Assembly: GCA_011045955.1 (NCBI GenBank)
Contig: DSBV01000052.1
Coordinates: 1 to 39,455 of the forward strand
Direction: 5' to 3'
DNA length: 39,455 bases
Source of the DNA: Bacteroidales bacterium
GTDB taxonomy: Bacteria > Bacteroidota > Bacteroidia > Bacteroidales > Tenuifilaceae
Positions within the stretch are counted from its first letter, which is position 1. Every line of letters starts with the position of its first letter. Shown piece by piece: positions 7,579 through 16,697 of this stretch. The position numbers and the translations under genes were made by a program. The notes beneath the pieces were generated by a model. It had not been told where the DNA came from. It did no database searches and worked only from the letters and a program-made list of their open reading frames with translations.

Positions 7579-7674
7579 TCTATTATTGAATTTATACACC
7601 TTGCATTCGATTTGATATTTGATTGACCTTTTAAATCAACAAGTGTATTAAAGAATCAATTGTTCCAAAAACCA

Positions 7675-8975
7675 ATGATTAAGCGGATTGATAATTATTT
7701 TGAATTCAGCAAGGCTAACACTTCAATTAGAACAGAGGTTCTAGCCGGTATTACCACTTTCATGACCATGGCCTACATTCTTGCTGTTAATCCTAATATC
7801 TTGTCGAATACCGGAATGAGCCGCGATGCACTTTTTACCACAACAGCCCTGGCATCGTTTTTGGTAACCATGATTATGGCATTTTGGGCAAAACTACCTT
7901 TTGCTCTGGCGCCAGGAATGGGACTTAATGCTTTTTTGCCTTTACAGTAGTGCTAGGCATGGGGCATTCATGGCAGTTTGCCTTAACCGCGGTATTCCTA
8001 GAGGGACTTATATTCATTATATTAACCTTTTTGAATATCCGTGAGAAAATAATTGATGCTATCCCTCTTGGAATTAAGCATGCCATATCGGCTGGCATAG
8101 GTTTGTTTATAGCTTTTATTGGCTTTCAGAATGCAGGTGTGATTGTAAAGAACGATAACGTGATGGTTGGATTGGGGCAAATGGGTTCCCCATCGGTTTT
8201 GCTATGCTTTGCTGGTGTGATTGTAACCGGTATTTTATTGGCTCGCAATGTTAAGGGGGCTTTGCTTATTGGGATTTTTTTGGTTACCCTTGCAGGCATC
8301 CCCTTTGGTTTAACCGAACTACCACAAGGCGGATTATTTAGCATGCCACCCTCAGTCGAATCTATAGCATTCAAATTTGAGTTTCATAATATTTTGACTA
8401 TCGATATGCTGATTGTGCTTTTTACTTTTTTATTTGTTGACATGTTCGATACTTTAGGAACTCTAGTTGGCGTGGCCTCAAAAGCAAACATGTTAGATGA
8501 AAAAGGCAAACAACCCCGTGCTAAGCAAGCCCTGTTTGCCGATGCTATTGGTACAGCGCTTGGGGCCATGCTTGGCACAAGTACTGTTACTACCTATGTT
8601 GAGAGCGCATCGGGGGTTGCTGAAGGTGGTCAGACAGGTTTAACCTCATTTACTACTGCCATGCTATTTATTGTTGCACTTTTCTTTTCGCCATTGTTCT
8701 TAATGGTTCCTGCTGCGGCAACTGCACCTGCATTAATTCTTGTGGGTTCGTTTATGCTAAGCCCTATACTTAAGATTGATTTTAATGATTTAACCGAAGC
8801 AATTCCTGCCTTTTTTACAATTATAATGATGCCTTTAACCTATAGCATTGTCGAGGGAATTGTATTTGGCATGCTATCGTATGTTTTGCTTAAGGCATTT
8901 ACCGGAAAGGTAAAACAGGTTAGTTTGGTTATGTGGGTTTTATTTCTTTTCTTTTTGCTGAAGTTTTTAGTTTAG
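7675..8975 (+). pseudogene. NCS2 family nucleobase permease (adenine/guanine/hypoxanthine type), split by a -1 frameshift
   Basis: Residues from the ATG at 7675 read as the start of an AdeP/PbuG-type NCS2 purine permease (FEFSKANTSIRTEVLAGITT, MTMAYILAVNPNIL, APGMGLNAF). The frame then stops after N-A-F-L-P-L-Q at about 7950. The rest continues at once in another frame as T-V-V-L-G-M-G-H-S-W-Q-F-A-L and runs to 8975 with the expected helices. The break is at a run of six T (7932-7937). A seventh T would restore N-A-F-F-A-F-T-V-V-L-G, the family consensus, and give a normal 433-aa protein. The family imports purines by proton symport. It could be a sequencing homopolymer error, a true mutation, or slippage; the rest shows no other decay. 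Confidence 0.88.
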
Positions 8976-9610
8976 GTAGAGGGTTATACCCATGCCCAAA
9001 CTCCAAATTTTGTTCAGTTTTACAAAATCGGTTCTAAAATATTCCAGTAGGTAAGCATCAAGGGTCGAGAACTCAAAGTAAACGCCCATGTTTTTTTGGG
9101 CAACCGAAAATCTAAACTCTCCCCCCCCAAAAAAGGGGATAAATGAATTTTATTCTGAAAATAGTAGTTCTCCGGGTAATGTGGTGGCAAACGCTTAAAC
9201 GTATTATGGGTTATGCCCCAGTTTACTGATATTCCCGCAATAGGTGTCAAATATCCAAATAATGGATTTTGTGTAAGTTTAAATCGATTTTTAAGAGATA
9301 TGGTGTGAACGGTTACGTTACTCCCTCCAAAGTTGCTATCGAGGAATCCATATAGTAAAGTTGGTTGATATCCGTGACGTAAATCGTAACCTGCACCAAA
9401 AGATGCAAAACCAATACTCCCTGCATACTGAACCTTGAATTGTGTAAGTGCAAACCAGTATGGCTTTATGGTTACAGTATCGTTTTTAAGCACTATCTTT
9501 TTCTCCTCGGCAATCTTGTGCCTTAGCGCTTTTATTGGGTCTTCAGCATGTAACCATGGATGATTTAGCAAAATCAATAATCCCAAAAGTAAAAGCCTGT
9601 TCGTTTTCAT
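8967..9610 (-). pseudogene. Outer-membrane beta-barrel-like secreted protein, apparently frameshifted near its C-terminus
   Basis: The reading frame from the ATG at 9610 stays open to a stop at 9020 (196 aa). It has a signal peptide (about residues 1-22, MKTNRLLLLGLLILLNHPWL then HAEDP) and alternating beta-like segments. After a run of eight G on the minus strand (9121-9128) the visible frame becomes uncharacteristic. Adding one G gives GEFRFSVAQKNMGVYFEFS and an ending W-S-L-G-M-G-I-T-L-Y-L-N with stop at 8967, which looks like a real terminal beta-strand; the protein would be 214 aa. I recognise no named family. It follows the phosphoesterase by 2 nt and converges on the permease, overlapping it by 9 nt in the repaired frame. 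Confidence 0.65.
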
Positions 9611-9612
9611 GG

Positions 9613-10425
9613 CTAAAAATGTATTACTTCAACGCTTATTTCGTTTTCCTTTACCTTAACCAGAACAATTTCGTGGTCCTGGCTATCGCCACAGGCAAGG
9701 TAATTTACATTGCCATAAAAATCAGCGTAATGCTTGCCATGGTAAAACCGATGAATATGTCCGTGTATTGAGTAATCGACATTATTTTTTGCGAGCATGT
9801 AATTGTAATATAGTCCATTACCAAGGCTAAATTGTTCATCCCACGGTGGGATGTGTGCAAACACAAATTTATGGGTATAGGTTGTTGTAGTTGAGATGGT
9901 TGAATCTAACCATTTAAAGTCAGGGTCTTTAGTATTACGTTCCCAGGTGATATCATCAAAAAAGACAAGAAGGCAATTGTTATAGGTAAACGAGAAGTTG
10001 GAGAGGCCAAACATGTCGCGATACATATACTCGCCATTCGAAAGGCAATCGTGATTGCCAATAATTGTGATTAAGGGATATTTCAGCGGTTCAATAATGT
10101 CCCTATACCATAGAAATTCCCTATAAATACCACTTAAAGTGATATCGCCCATGTGTATTACCATATCAATGCTATCGATGCTATTGAGCACTGATATTTG
10201 CTTGATAAAATCATCGTAATAGGTGTGGCTGTCGCCAATAATGGCAAATGTAAAGGGTTTAAATGTTTTAGAACTTTGCAACTGAAGTTTACCAAGTGCT
10301 GTTTGGTTTAAACTTCTTGAGCCTTCCTGAGCTCTTCCCTCGTAGGGGCTATACTCTATTAGGTCGGTGCAAGCGTAATTTAAAATTAAAAGTAAAACGC
10401 TGATATAAAGGCCAACTTTACGCAT
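9613..10425 (-). CDS. Calcineurin-like metallophosphoesterase, putative lipoprotein
   Basis: A 270-residue exported phosphoesterase. The N-terminus is a signal peptide with a possible lipobox ending at Cys19 (L-N-Y-A-C), suggesting membrane anchoring. The di-metal site motifs occur in order: IIGDSH (Asp65, His67), HMGD (about residue 92), GNHD (about 122), FAHIPPW (about 190) and HGHIH (about 218). The substrate cannot be told; family members act on phosphomono-, phosphodi- and nucleotide esters. The downstream partner starts 2 nt after this stop, so the two form a pair. The gene is separated from the efflux operon behind it by a strong hairpin terminator. The family call is firm, the lipobox less so because of the Tyr at -2. 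Confidence 0.9.
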   Translation of the reverse strand: MRKVGLYISVLLLILNYACTDLIEYSPYEGRAQEGSRSLNQTALGKLQLQSSKTFKPFTFAIIGDSHTYYDDFIKQISVLNSIDSIDMVIHMGDITLSGIYREFLWYRDIIEPLKYPLITIIGNHDCLSNGEYMYRDMFGLSNFSFTYNNCLLVFFDDITWERNTKDPDFKWLDSTISTTTTYTHKFVFAHIPPWDEQFSLGNGLYYNYMLAKNNVDYSIHGHIHRFYHGKHYADFYGNVNYLACGDSQDHEIVLVKVKENEISVEVIHF

Positions 10426-10440
10426 TGCATAAAAATTTTA

Positions 10441-10470
10441 TTAAAGCCCCCGATTAGCTGGGGGCTTTAA
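10441..10470 (-). terminator. Rho-independent terminator of the efflux operon
   Basis: A perfect 11-bp inverted repeat has arms TTAAAGCCCCC (10441-10451) and GGGGGCTTTAA (10460-10470) around an 8-nt loop. On the minus strand it is followed by a T-rich stretch. It lies 23 bp beyond the stop of the last efflux-operon gene and 16 bp upstream of the phosphoesterase start, so it separates the two minus-strand units. Confidence 0.85.
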
Positions 10471-10492
10471 AATGATTTGATGACGTAAAAAA

Positions 10493-10798
10493 TTAATCGA
10501 AAAAGTAATCCTCAATGGTCCACATACAGGCTGTAACCAACTCGTTATCGTTAAAAGCGTTACGGTTAAACTCCCGTATCTTCTGCATTACCAATTTGGC
10601 TTTTTCGTCCTCGGTGATTTGGATAAATACCGTAGAGTTATATCCGGGCCAAACGGGATTATTAAAACGGTGGTCGCCTTTCTTATTTTTGGCCGTAACC
10701 TGCTCCACAACTTGAAAGTCGCGAACGTTGTTCTCGTCGAGCAGTTTGAGCAGTGGCTCAAGAACAGCAACGTTGCAGGTGCAATATATCATTTTCAT
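10493..10798 (-). CDS. PG0541-like, P-II-fold transporter-associated protein
   Basis: A 101-residue protein that I recognise as the small PG0541-type transporter-associated family found in Bacteroidota at the end of RND efflux operons. It begins KMIYCTCNVAVLEPLLKLLDE, a ferredoxin-like beta-alpha start as in P-II or DUF3240 proteins. It contains NNPVWPGYNSTVFIQIT and ends ACMWTIEDYFFD. No signal peptide is present, so it is cytosolic. It starts 15 nt after the RND permease stop and precedes the terminator, so it belongs to the efflux operon. P-II folds often sense small ligands or metals and touch transporters, which is suggestive but unproven here. Ligand and role are unknown. Confidence 0.75.
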   Translation of the reverse strand: MKMIYCTCNVAVLEPLLKLLDENNVRDFQVVEQVTAKNKKGDHRFNNPVWPGYNSTVFIQITEDEKAKLVMQKIREFNRNAFNDNELVTACMWTIEDYFFD

Positions 10799-10813
10799 GG
10801 CTAAGCATCATTT

Positions 10814-13800
10814 TTAATTAAACAAAACCGATTTATTGGAATCCACTTCGCGCTTGCGTTCATTGTCGTGGAAAATGGCATAAATGGTAGGCACAAGCAG
10901 CAGGGTGATAAGGGTTGAAACCAATAGCCCGCCAATCATGGTAATCCCAAGTGGTGAGTATGCCTCGCGCCCCATACCACTGCTTGTAGCCATTGGAACC
11001 ATACCTAAAAGCGTTGTAAATGTAGTCATAAGCACCGGACGCAAACGGCTTCGGCCTGCTTCGGCAATGGCTCCGTACAGCTTGTAACCACGCTTACGAA
11101 GCAGGTTGGTGTAGTCAACCAGCACAATACCATTGTTCACCACAATACCCATAAGCATAATTAAACCCACAAAAGTTGTGATACTGAGGGTTAAACCGGT
11201 TAGTTTGAAAGCCCAAATGACTCCAATAAAGGTAATCGGAACAGCAAACATAATGATGAATGGGTCACGGAAGCTTTCGAACTGCGAGGCCATTACCATG
11301 TAAACAAGCAACACGCCAAGTGCAAGAATGAGGTGTAGGTCGCTAAACGACTCCCCTTGGTCAGAGGTTTGGCCAGCAATTTCTACGGTAACATCGCATG
11401 GAAGATCCAGGCCAGCCAGAATCCTTTTAGCCTCCTTTTTTGCATCGCCTAGCGAAACATCGTTTAGCTCAGCCATAACCTTAACCACACGTTGTTGCCC
11501 TTTACGGTTAATCTGGAGTGGGCTGGTTCCCATCTCCACCTCGGCCACAGCCGATAGCGGTATGGTTTGGTTCAAGAGGTTTTTAAGTTGTATGTTTCGG
11601 ATTTGGCTGATATCGTTACGGTTCTCTGGCGAGTAGCGGAGAGTGATATCGTATTCATCGCCATCCTCCTTAAACTCACCGGCTTCGGTTCCGTAAATGC
11701 TTTGCCGAACCTGAAGGCCAATCATGGCCGAGTTCAGGCCCATGGCCGAGGCCTTACGCTTATCAACCTTGATTTGAATCTCCAGCTTACCCTTATCAAC
11801 ATTATTGATTACTTCGCTAAAGTATTTGGATTGACGCATGCGGGCTGTAATGGCTTCGGTTGCGCTGTTTATACTACCAAAATTGTTGCCTGAAACCTCG
11901 ATCTCAATAGGTTTTTTATTCCCTGTAACAGCGGCTGAGAGGATACTACCGCCGAGCAAGCGGAAGTTCTCCACTTCGGGTATGGCGGCAATGCGTGGTC
12001 GAATTCTATCGGCAATTTGCTTTGCGGAGTACTTGCGCTCATTGGGTTTGGTAAGGTGACACATCACAGTAGCAATGTTTTTACCCTCGCTAAATCCAAC
12101 CGACGATAGAAGTCCCTCCTCGGTTTGGCCAGAAACGGCTGCCAACGAACCGGGAACCATCTCAGGAGTTTCATCCTGGAATATTTGCATAATTACCTGA
12201 GCCACACTGTCGGTTTTGGTGGTTGAGGTTCCCACTTCGGTTTCAATTACCGCAACCACATCGCCAGCATCGAATTCGGGAATGTAGTCGGTTCCTAAGC
12301 CCTTACCAACCCAAAGGCTGAAGGCTAGAACGATAACCGTTACTATAACAGTAAATGTTTTGTGATGCACAGCCCAAGCCAGAGCTTTCTTGTAGCCGTT
12401 TTCAAGTTTCTGGAAGTTTCGTTCACTCCATTCGTAAAGCTTTCCATGTTTACGTTCTTCGCCCTTTTTCATACCTTTTAGTAGTTGCGACGAGGCCATG
12501 GGGGTTAGGGTTAGTGCTGTAAATAGTGATGCAATAAGGGTAACAGATGTTAGGATTGCAAGCTGTTTAAACATAATCCCCACAATACCTCCCATAAAAA
12601 TCATGGGTAGGAAAACCACAATGGTTGTAAGGGTTGATGCTGAAATAGCCATACCCATTTCGCTACTTCCGAATATGGAGGCCTGTTTGGGCTCTGCCCC
12701 TTTCTCAATATGCTGGGTAATATTTTCGAGAACAACAATGGCGTTATCCACTACCATACCCGATGCTACCACCAACGACATTAAGCTGAAGATGTTGATA
12801 GTCCAGCCTGATGCAAACATCACTATGAAAGCTATAATCAGCGAGAAAGGAATGGTGATGAACACGATTAAGCTCTGCTTCCAGTTTCGTAGGAATGCCA
12901 TAACCACCAAAACCACAAAGAAAAGCGCATACCAGAGCGATTGTGAAAGGTTGTTGATGGACTCGGTGATGAGCTCGTCGCTTTTCATTACCTCGGTTAT
13001 GTTAACATCCGATGGCAGGGTGGGCTTAATTTCTATAACCTTCTTTCGAATTTTCTTAACCACCTCAAGGGTGTTCTCGCCCGTTTGTTTTTGAACCATC
13101 AGGGTAACCCCTTTCCCGTTTGTGGTTCTTCCCACATCGTCCTTCTCCTTATATTCATCGCGTACCACGGCCACATCGCTAAGGCGAATAACCTTACCGT
13201 TGAAACTGATTAGAGCCAAATCGCGTAGCTCCTCAACGCTGGCAATGTCGCCGGGAATGCGAACCGAGTAGTCGTTATCGCCCACCTTGATGTTTCCACC
13301 GGGAATTGAAATATTCTGAGCTTTTAGCACGGTTGTCATCTGGTTGAGTGAAAGATTATAGGCATGTAACTTGACAGGGTCGATATCAACCTTAATCTCC
13401 CGTTCGGGTGCACCAATCACAATAACTGAACCAACACCGGGAACTTTACGCAGCTTGCTGGCAACCTCATCGTCAACAATCTTGTAAAGTCCGTTATAGC
13501 TCTCGTTGGCGGTAACGCCATACACCAAAACAGGCATCAGCGAGCTGTTAACCTTGAAGATGATTGGGTTATGTGCATCGCGGGGTAGCTTATTCTTTAC
13601 AAGTTCAATAAGGTCGCGGGCATTATTGGCTGCCGAGGTAATATCGGTTCCCCACTCAAATTGCAGCTGAACAAACGATACGTTCTCCTTGCTTTGCGAG
13701 GTTATCTCTTTAAGATGTTCGGTTCCCGATAGTATCTTTTCCAATTTCTTTGATACCTGTTCCTCCACCTCGTCGGCGCTGGCGCCAGGATATACGGTGA

Positions 13801-13942
13801 TAACCGTAAGGGTGGGCAACTCCATTTCGGGCATAATGTCGAGTGGCAGCCTGATTAGCGATACCACGCCAAAAAGCAGAATTGCCACAAACAACATGGC
13901 TGTGAAAACAGGCCTTTTTACGGCAACTTGTGGTAGTTTCAT
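10814..13942 (-). CDS. RND efflux transporter permease subunit (HAE-1/AcrB family)
   Basis: A 1042-residue inner-membrane proton antiporter of the AcrB type. It starts with PQVAVKRPVFTAMLFVAILL (first transmembrane helix) and contains the two expected large periplasmic loops and 12 helices. The proton-relay segment reads ASGMVVDNAIVVLENI with Asp399 where AcrB has its essential Asp pair; the second residue of the pair is Asn, which is common in this clade. Length equals the family norm. It lies 25 nt downstream of the adaptor and upstream of the PG0541-like gene. With the adaptor and TolC homolog it would form a tripartite pump exporting amphiphiles or drugs. Substrates cannot be read from the sequence. 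Confidence 0.95.
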   Translation of the reverse strand: MKLPQVAVKRPVFTAMLFVAILLFGVVSLIRLPLDIMPEMELPTLTVITVYPGASADEVEEQVSKKLEKILSGTEHLKEITSQSKENVSFVQLQFEWGTDITSAANNARDLIELVKNKLPRDAHNPIIFKVNSSLMPVLVYGVTANESYNGLYKIVDDEVASKLRKVPGVGSVIVIGAPEREIKVDIDPVKLHAYNLSLNQMTTVLKAQNISIPGGNIKVGDNDYSVRIPGDIASVEELRDLALISFNGKVIRLSDVAVVRDEYKEKDDVGRTTNGKGVTLMVQKQTGENTLEVVKKIRKKVIEIKPTLPSDVNITEVMKSDELITESINNLSQSLWYALFFVVLVVMAFLRNWKQSLIVFITIPFSLIIAFIVMFASGWTINIFSLMSLVVASGMVVDNAIVVLENITQHIEKGAEPKQASIFGSSEMGMAISASTLTTIVVFLPMIFMGGIVGIMFKQLAILTSVTLIASLFTALTLTPMASSQLLKGMKKGEERKHGKLYEWSERNFQKLENGYKKALAWAVHHKTFTVIVTVIVLAFSLWVGKGLGTDYIPEFDAGDVVAVIETEVGTSTTKTDSVAQVIMQIFQDETPEMVPGSLAAVSGQTEEGLLSSVGFSEGKNIATVMCHLTKPNERKYSAKQIADRIRPRIAAIPEVENFRLLGGSILSAAVTGNKKPIEIEVSGNNFGSINSATEAITARMRQSKYFSEVINNVDKGKLEIQIKVDKRKASAMGLNSAMIGLQVRQSIYGTEAGEFKEDGDEYDITLRYSPENRNDISQIRNIQLKNLLNQTIPLSAVAEVEMGTSPLQINRKGQQRVVKVMAELNDVSLGDAKKEAKRILAGLDLPCDVTVEIAGQTSDQGESFSDLHLILALGVLLVYMVMASQFESFRDPFIIMFAVPITFIGVIWAFKLTGLTLSITTFVGLIMLMGIVVNNGIVLVDYTNLLRKRGYKLYGAIAEAGRSRLRPVLMTTFTTLLGMVPMATSSGMGREAYSPLGITMIGGLLVSTLITLLLVPTIYAIFHDNERKREVDSNKSVLFN

Positions 13943-13967
13943 GTTCTTTCGTTTTTGTTAAGATTTT

Positions 13968-15008
13968 TTACCTGTTGCTCACGTTAACCTTTAAACCATC
14001 GTTCACGCGGTTCTTACCCTCAAGGATGATTTCGGTACCTGTTTCAACCCCCTTAACGGCTACATAATGGCCAATGGTTTGCAGGCGCTCAACCTTAACC
14101 CGGTGAACGGTATCGTTAACCACGGTAAATACAAAGTCCTCCGATGTGCCAGGCATACGGTAAATGCTACGCAGGGGCACCATTGCCGATTTTAACTCGG
14201 GTAGCATTACATCAACAAAGGCAAACATACCGGGTTTGATTTCCAAATTTGAATTTGGAATGGTAACCTCAACCGATGTTGAACGGGTAGTGGTTGAGAG
14301 CATGGGCTTAATTCTATCAATCTTACCCTGAAAGGTTTTATTGGGCATGCCATCGAGCTTAACCACAACCGGTAAGCCTTTGCGGATATGGATTAAATCC
14401 TTTTCGTTTACATCGAACTTAACGGTAACAGGGTCAATTTGCATCAGCCTAACAATCCCCGACCGCATGGAATAGCCGGGTTCCAAACCGGGGTTCAGGA
14501 AGTAAACCTCGCCTTCCTCCATCATACGCTCGGCAATTATGCCGCTAAAGGGGGCGTAAACCTGGGTGTTCTTTTTAACCATTTCGACTTTGGCTGTTGA
14601 GGCATCGTACTTGGCCTTAACGTGGTCGTACTCCATCTCGCTGATGCTTCCTTTTTCCCTAAGGCGCGACACTCGTTCAAAATCCTTTTTAATGGTTTCG
14701 TGTTCAATCATGGCTTGGGTTAACATCTCATCGGAAAGTTCCACTATCAGGTCGCCTTTCTTAACCATTTGCCCCTCCTCAAAATAGATTTTTTCAACTT
14801 TTCCGGGTAATGTTGCACCCAAGTTTGCCTCCTTGTTGGCAAATACGGTTCCTGTAAAGGTAAGAACCGGGTTGTAAGCGCGTTCCTCAACCTTGATGGT
14901 CGATACAAGTGGAACATTTACTTCCTTCTGGGTTTGTTCCTGCTTATTGTTACTGCACGATGCAAGCATAATGGCAGTTGCTGTAGTTAGTAATGTTAAT
15001 CGTTTCAT
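13968..15008 (-). CDS. RND efflux periplasmic adaptor subunit (membrane fusion protein), lipoprotein
   Basis: A 346-residue HlyD/AcrA-type adaptor. The signal peptide ends in the lipobox L-A-S-C, giving a lipidated Cys18. The biotinyl-lipoyl half motif (GTVFANKEANLGATLPGKVE), a coiled-coil hairpin (about residues 100-140, TIKKDFERVSRLREKGSISE) and the beta-barrel region (VKFDVNEKDLIHIRKGLPVV) occur in the usual order. It bridges the inner-membrane permease and the outer-membrane channel. The gene lies between tolC and the RND permease in the minus-strand operon. The 161-bp gap to tolC carries a mini-hairpin repeat that may tune expression of the downstream genes. Confidence 0.94.
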   Translation of the reverse strand: MKRLTLLTTATAIMLASCSNNKQEQTQKEVNVPLVSTIKVEERAYNPVLTFTGTVFANKEANLGATLPGKVEKIYFEEGQMVKKGDLIVELSDEMLTQAMIEHETIKKDFERVSRLREKGSISEMEYDHVKAKYDASTAKVEMVKKNTQVYAPFSGIIAERMMEEGEVYFLNPGLEPGYSMRSGIVRLMQIDPVTVKFDVNEKDLIHIRKGLPVVVKLDGMPNKTFQGKIDRIKPMLSTTTRSTSVEVTIPNSNLEIKPGMFAFVDVMLPELKSAMVPLRSIYRMPGTSEDFVFTVVNDTVHRVKVERLQTIGHYVAVKGVETGTEIILEGKNRVNDGLKVNVSNR

Positions 15009-15054
15009 TGCTTAATATTTTGTTGTTTTAATTAGTTCAAATTTCAAGAGCTTG

Positions 15055-15096
15055 TCCCGCGAAGCGGGATTCAAGAGCCTGCTCCGCTCTGCGGAG
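15055..15096 (-). repeat. Mini-hairpin repeat inside the efflux operon
   Basis: Two hairpins, TCCCGC-GAA-GCGGGA (15055-15069) and CTCCGC-TCT-GCGGAG (15082-15096), are joined by the CAAGAGCCTG linker. Read on the minus strand they have the same order and linker words (CAGGCTCTTGAA) as 1340-1381 and 20558-20621. This copy sits in the 161-bp spacer between the tolC stop and the adaptor start, so the transcript of the operon would contain both stems. Confidence 0.75.
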
Positions 15097-15169
15097 TTCA
15101 AGGTTCAACTTTTAACATCATCAATTCAGTTGAATATCCCTCTGAACACTGCACACTGAGCACTTGTAA

Positions 15170-16684
15170 CTATTTCAAACTTCCTGTAACCCGTTTCAGG
15201 TTAACCACGTTAAGCCTGTATTCCATTCGGGCATCAATTAGCTCGCTGTAAGCATTCTGCCACATGGCCTGAGCCTCCAGAACATCTGATGTTTTTTGGC
15301 GTCCGGTTTCAAAGGCATCGCGGGTTACCTTAAGGTTTTCCTCGGCTTGTTTGAGGTTCACCTGGGCCATCTCAACCTTCTTAATGGATTCGTTGAGCTG
15401 GAAAATGGCCTGTTGCACCTGAAGGCTAATTAGCTCTTTGGCCTCGTCCATTTTCAACTCCGCTACACGCTGTTCGCTACGGGCTGCTTTCAGGGTATGG
15501 CCGCGGTCGTTCCAGTGGAAGATGGGAACGTTAATAGCCACACCTACACTCCAGTCGCCGCCAAAGTTCTCCGTTAACCCGTTGTAGGGGTTAGGATTAA
15601 AGAACATGTAGTTGGCCGTTAACCCAATATTGGGCATGTAACGCGATTTCCCGAGGTTTACACCCGATTTGGCAATGTTAATGGTTTGGTTCAGTGCCTC
15701 AATTTCAGGGCGACGTGCCAATGCCGAGTCGGTATAGTTCATTTGGGCAATGGGCTTCATGAGAGCGGGTAACGAGTCGGCAATTAAAATATCGGTATTT
15801 AGTGGTAATCCTACCTGTTGGCAAAGAGCCATTTTGGATAGGGTTAGTCTGTTTTGCGCTTTCAGCAGGTTTAGCTCGGCTTTGTTTTTCTTTACATTTA
15901 CCTTGAGTAGGTCGTTCTTGATGATAATGCCTTCGGCATAGTAGTTTTCAAGGTCGTTGTTGAGCTTTTCGAGCAGGGCAATGTATGCTTGAACCAGTTT
16001 TACCTTTTCGGCTACTGCTGCAACACGCCAGTACGATTCCTCGGTCTTGTATAGTACCTCGGTACGTTCGGCTTCGCTTTGTGCCTGGGCTAACCTCTCG
16101 CCATATTTTGCTATGCGGTAGGTTTCCCTTATTTTACCGCCAGTAAATATGGGTTGGGTAAGGTTAACACCGGCCACGTAGACATTCTTATTCCCAAGTT
16201 CAGCCTTATCTTTTGGCAGCCAGGTATATCGCTGAAAAAGCGGATTCCCTTCGTTATCGGTATAGGGTTGTCCGGTGCCCGGGTCAATGGCAAAGGTGCT
16301 ACCAAACACAGCTGGGTTAAAGTTGGGGTTAGGTGTACCGTCGGGGAGGGTTGGGCTAAGGATTGTGCTGTTAAGCCCGCCCGTTACCGGGTCAATGGCC
16401 GTGTAGGGTATTACCGGAAGCATCAAGTCCTTGTCGAGAAGGCTAAACTTCTTATTGGTGCGGGTATAAAGCCCGTTTGCGCTAATGCTTGGAAGGAACT
16501 GAGTTTGTGCTGAGCGCTTTAAAGCTCCTGCCACCTCAACTTGCTTATCGGCAATTAAAACCTTCTGGTTATGCTCCAGTGCCATTTGGCGGCACTGGTC
16601 AAGCGTAAGCACCTGCTGTGCATGGGCTACATTCTGTGTTAGCAGCCATGTAGTAAGTGAAAGACTTAACTTTAATCGGTTCAT
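15170..16684 (-). CDS. TolC family outer-membrane efflux protein
   Basis: A 504-residue outer-membrane factor. A signal peptide (about residues 1-22, ending N-V-A-H-A) precedes two tandem OEP halves, each with long alpha-helical coiled-coil segments and beta-barrel strands. The family start QVLTLDQCRQMALEHNQKVL is clear, as is the second-half motif around ALARRPEIEALNQTINIAKS. There is a Pro/Gly/Asn-rich insertion around residues 95-165 (including the repeated words DPVTGG and DPGTGQP) within the first half, larger than in TolC itself. It starts 13 nt after tetR and is followed by the adaptor and permease. It would form the exit channel of the tripartite pump. Confidence 0.94.
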   Translation of the reverse strand: MNRLKLSLSLTTWLLTQNVAHAQQVLTLDQCRQMALEHNQKVLIADKQVEVAGALKRSAQTQFLPSISANGLYTRTNKKFSLLDKDLMLPVIPYTAIDPVTGGLNSTILSPTLPDGTPNPNFNPAVFGSTFAIDPGTGQPYTDNEGNPLFQRYTWLPKDKAELGNKNVYVAGVNLTQPIFTGGKIRETYRIAKYGERLAQAQSEAERTEVLYKTEESYWRVAAVAEKVKLVQAYIALLEKLNNDLENYYAEGIIIKNDLLKVNVKKNKAELNLLKAQNRLTLSKMALCQQVGLPLNTDILIADSLPALMKPIAQMNYTDSALARRPEIEALNQTINIAKSGVNLGKSRYMPNIGLTANYMFFNPNPYNGLTENFGGDWSVGVAINVPIFHWNDRGHTLKAARSEQRVAELKMDEAKELISLQVQQAIFQLNESIKKVEMAQVNLKQAEENLKVTRDAFETGRQKTSDVLEAQAMWQNAYSELIDARMEYRLNVVNLKRVTGSLK

Positions 16685-16697
16685 AGTGTTTATATTT

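Noticed and set aside
7579-7674. Purine riboswitch ahead of the NCS2 permease
   Set aside because: The gap is only 96 bp, AT-rich, and lacks the three-way junction and conserved loop sequences of the purine aptamer.
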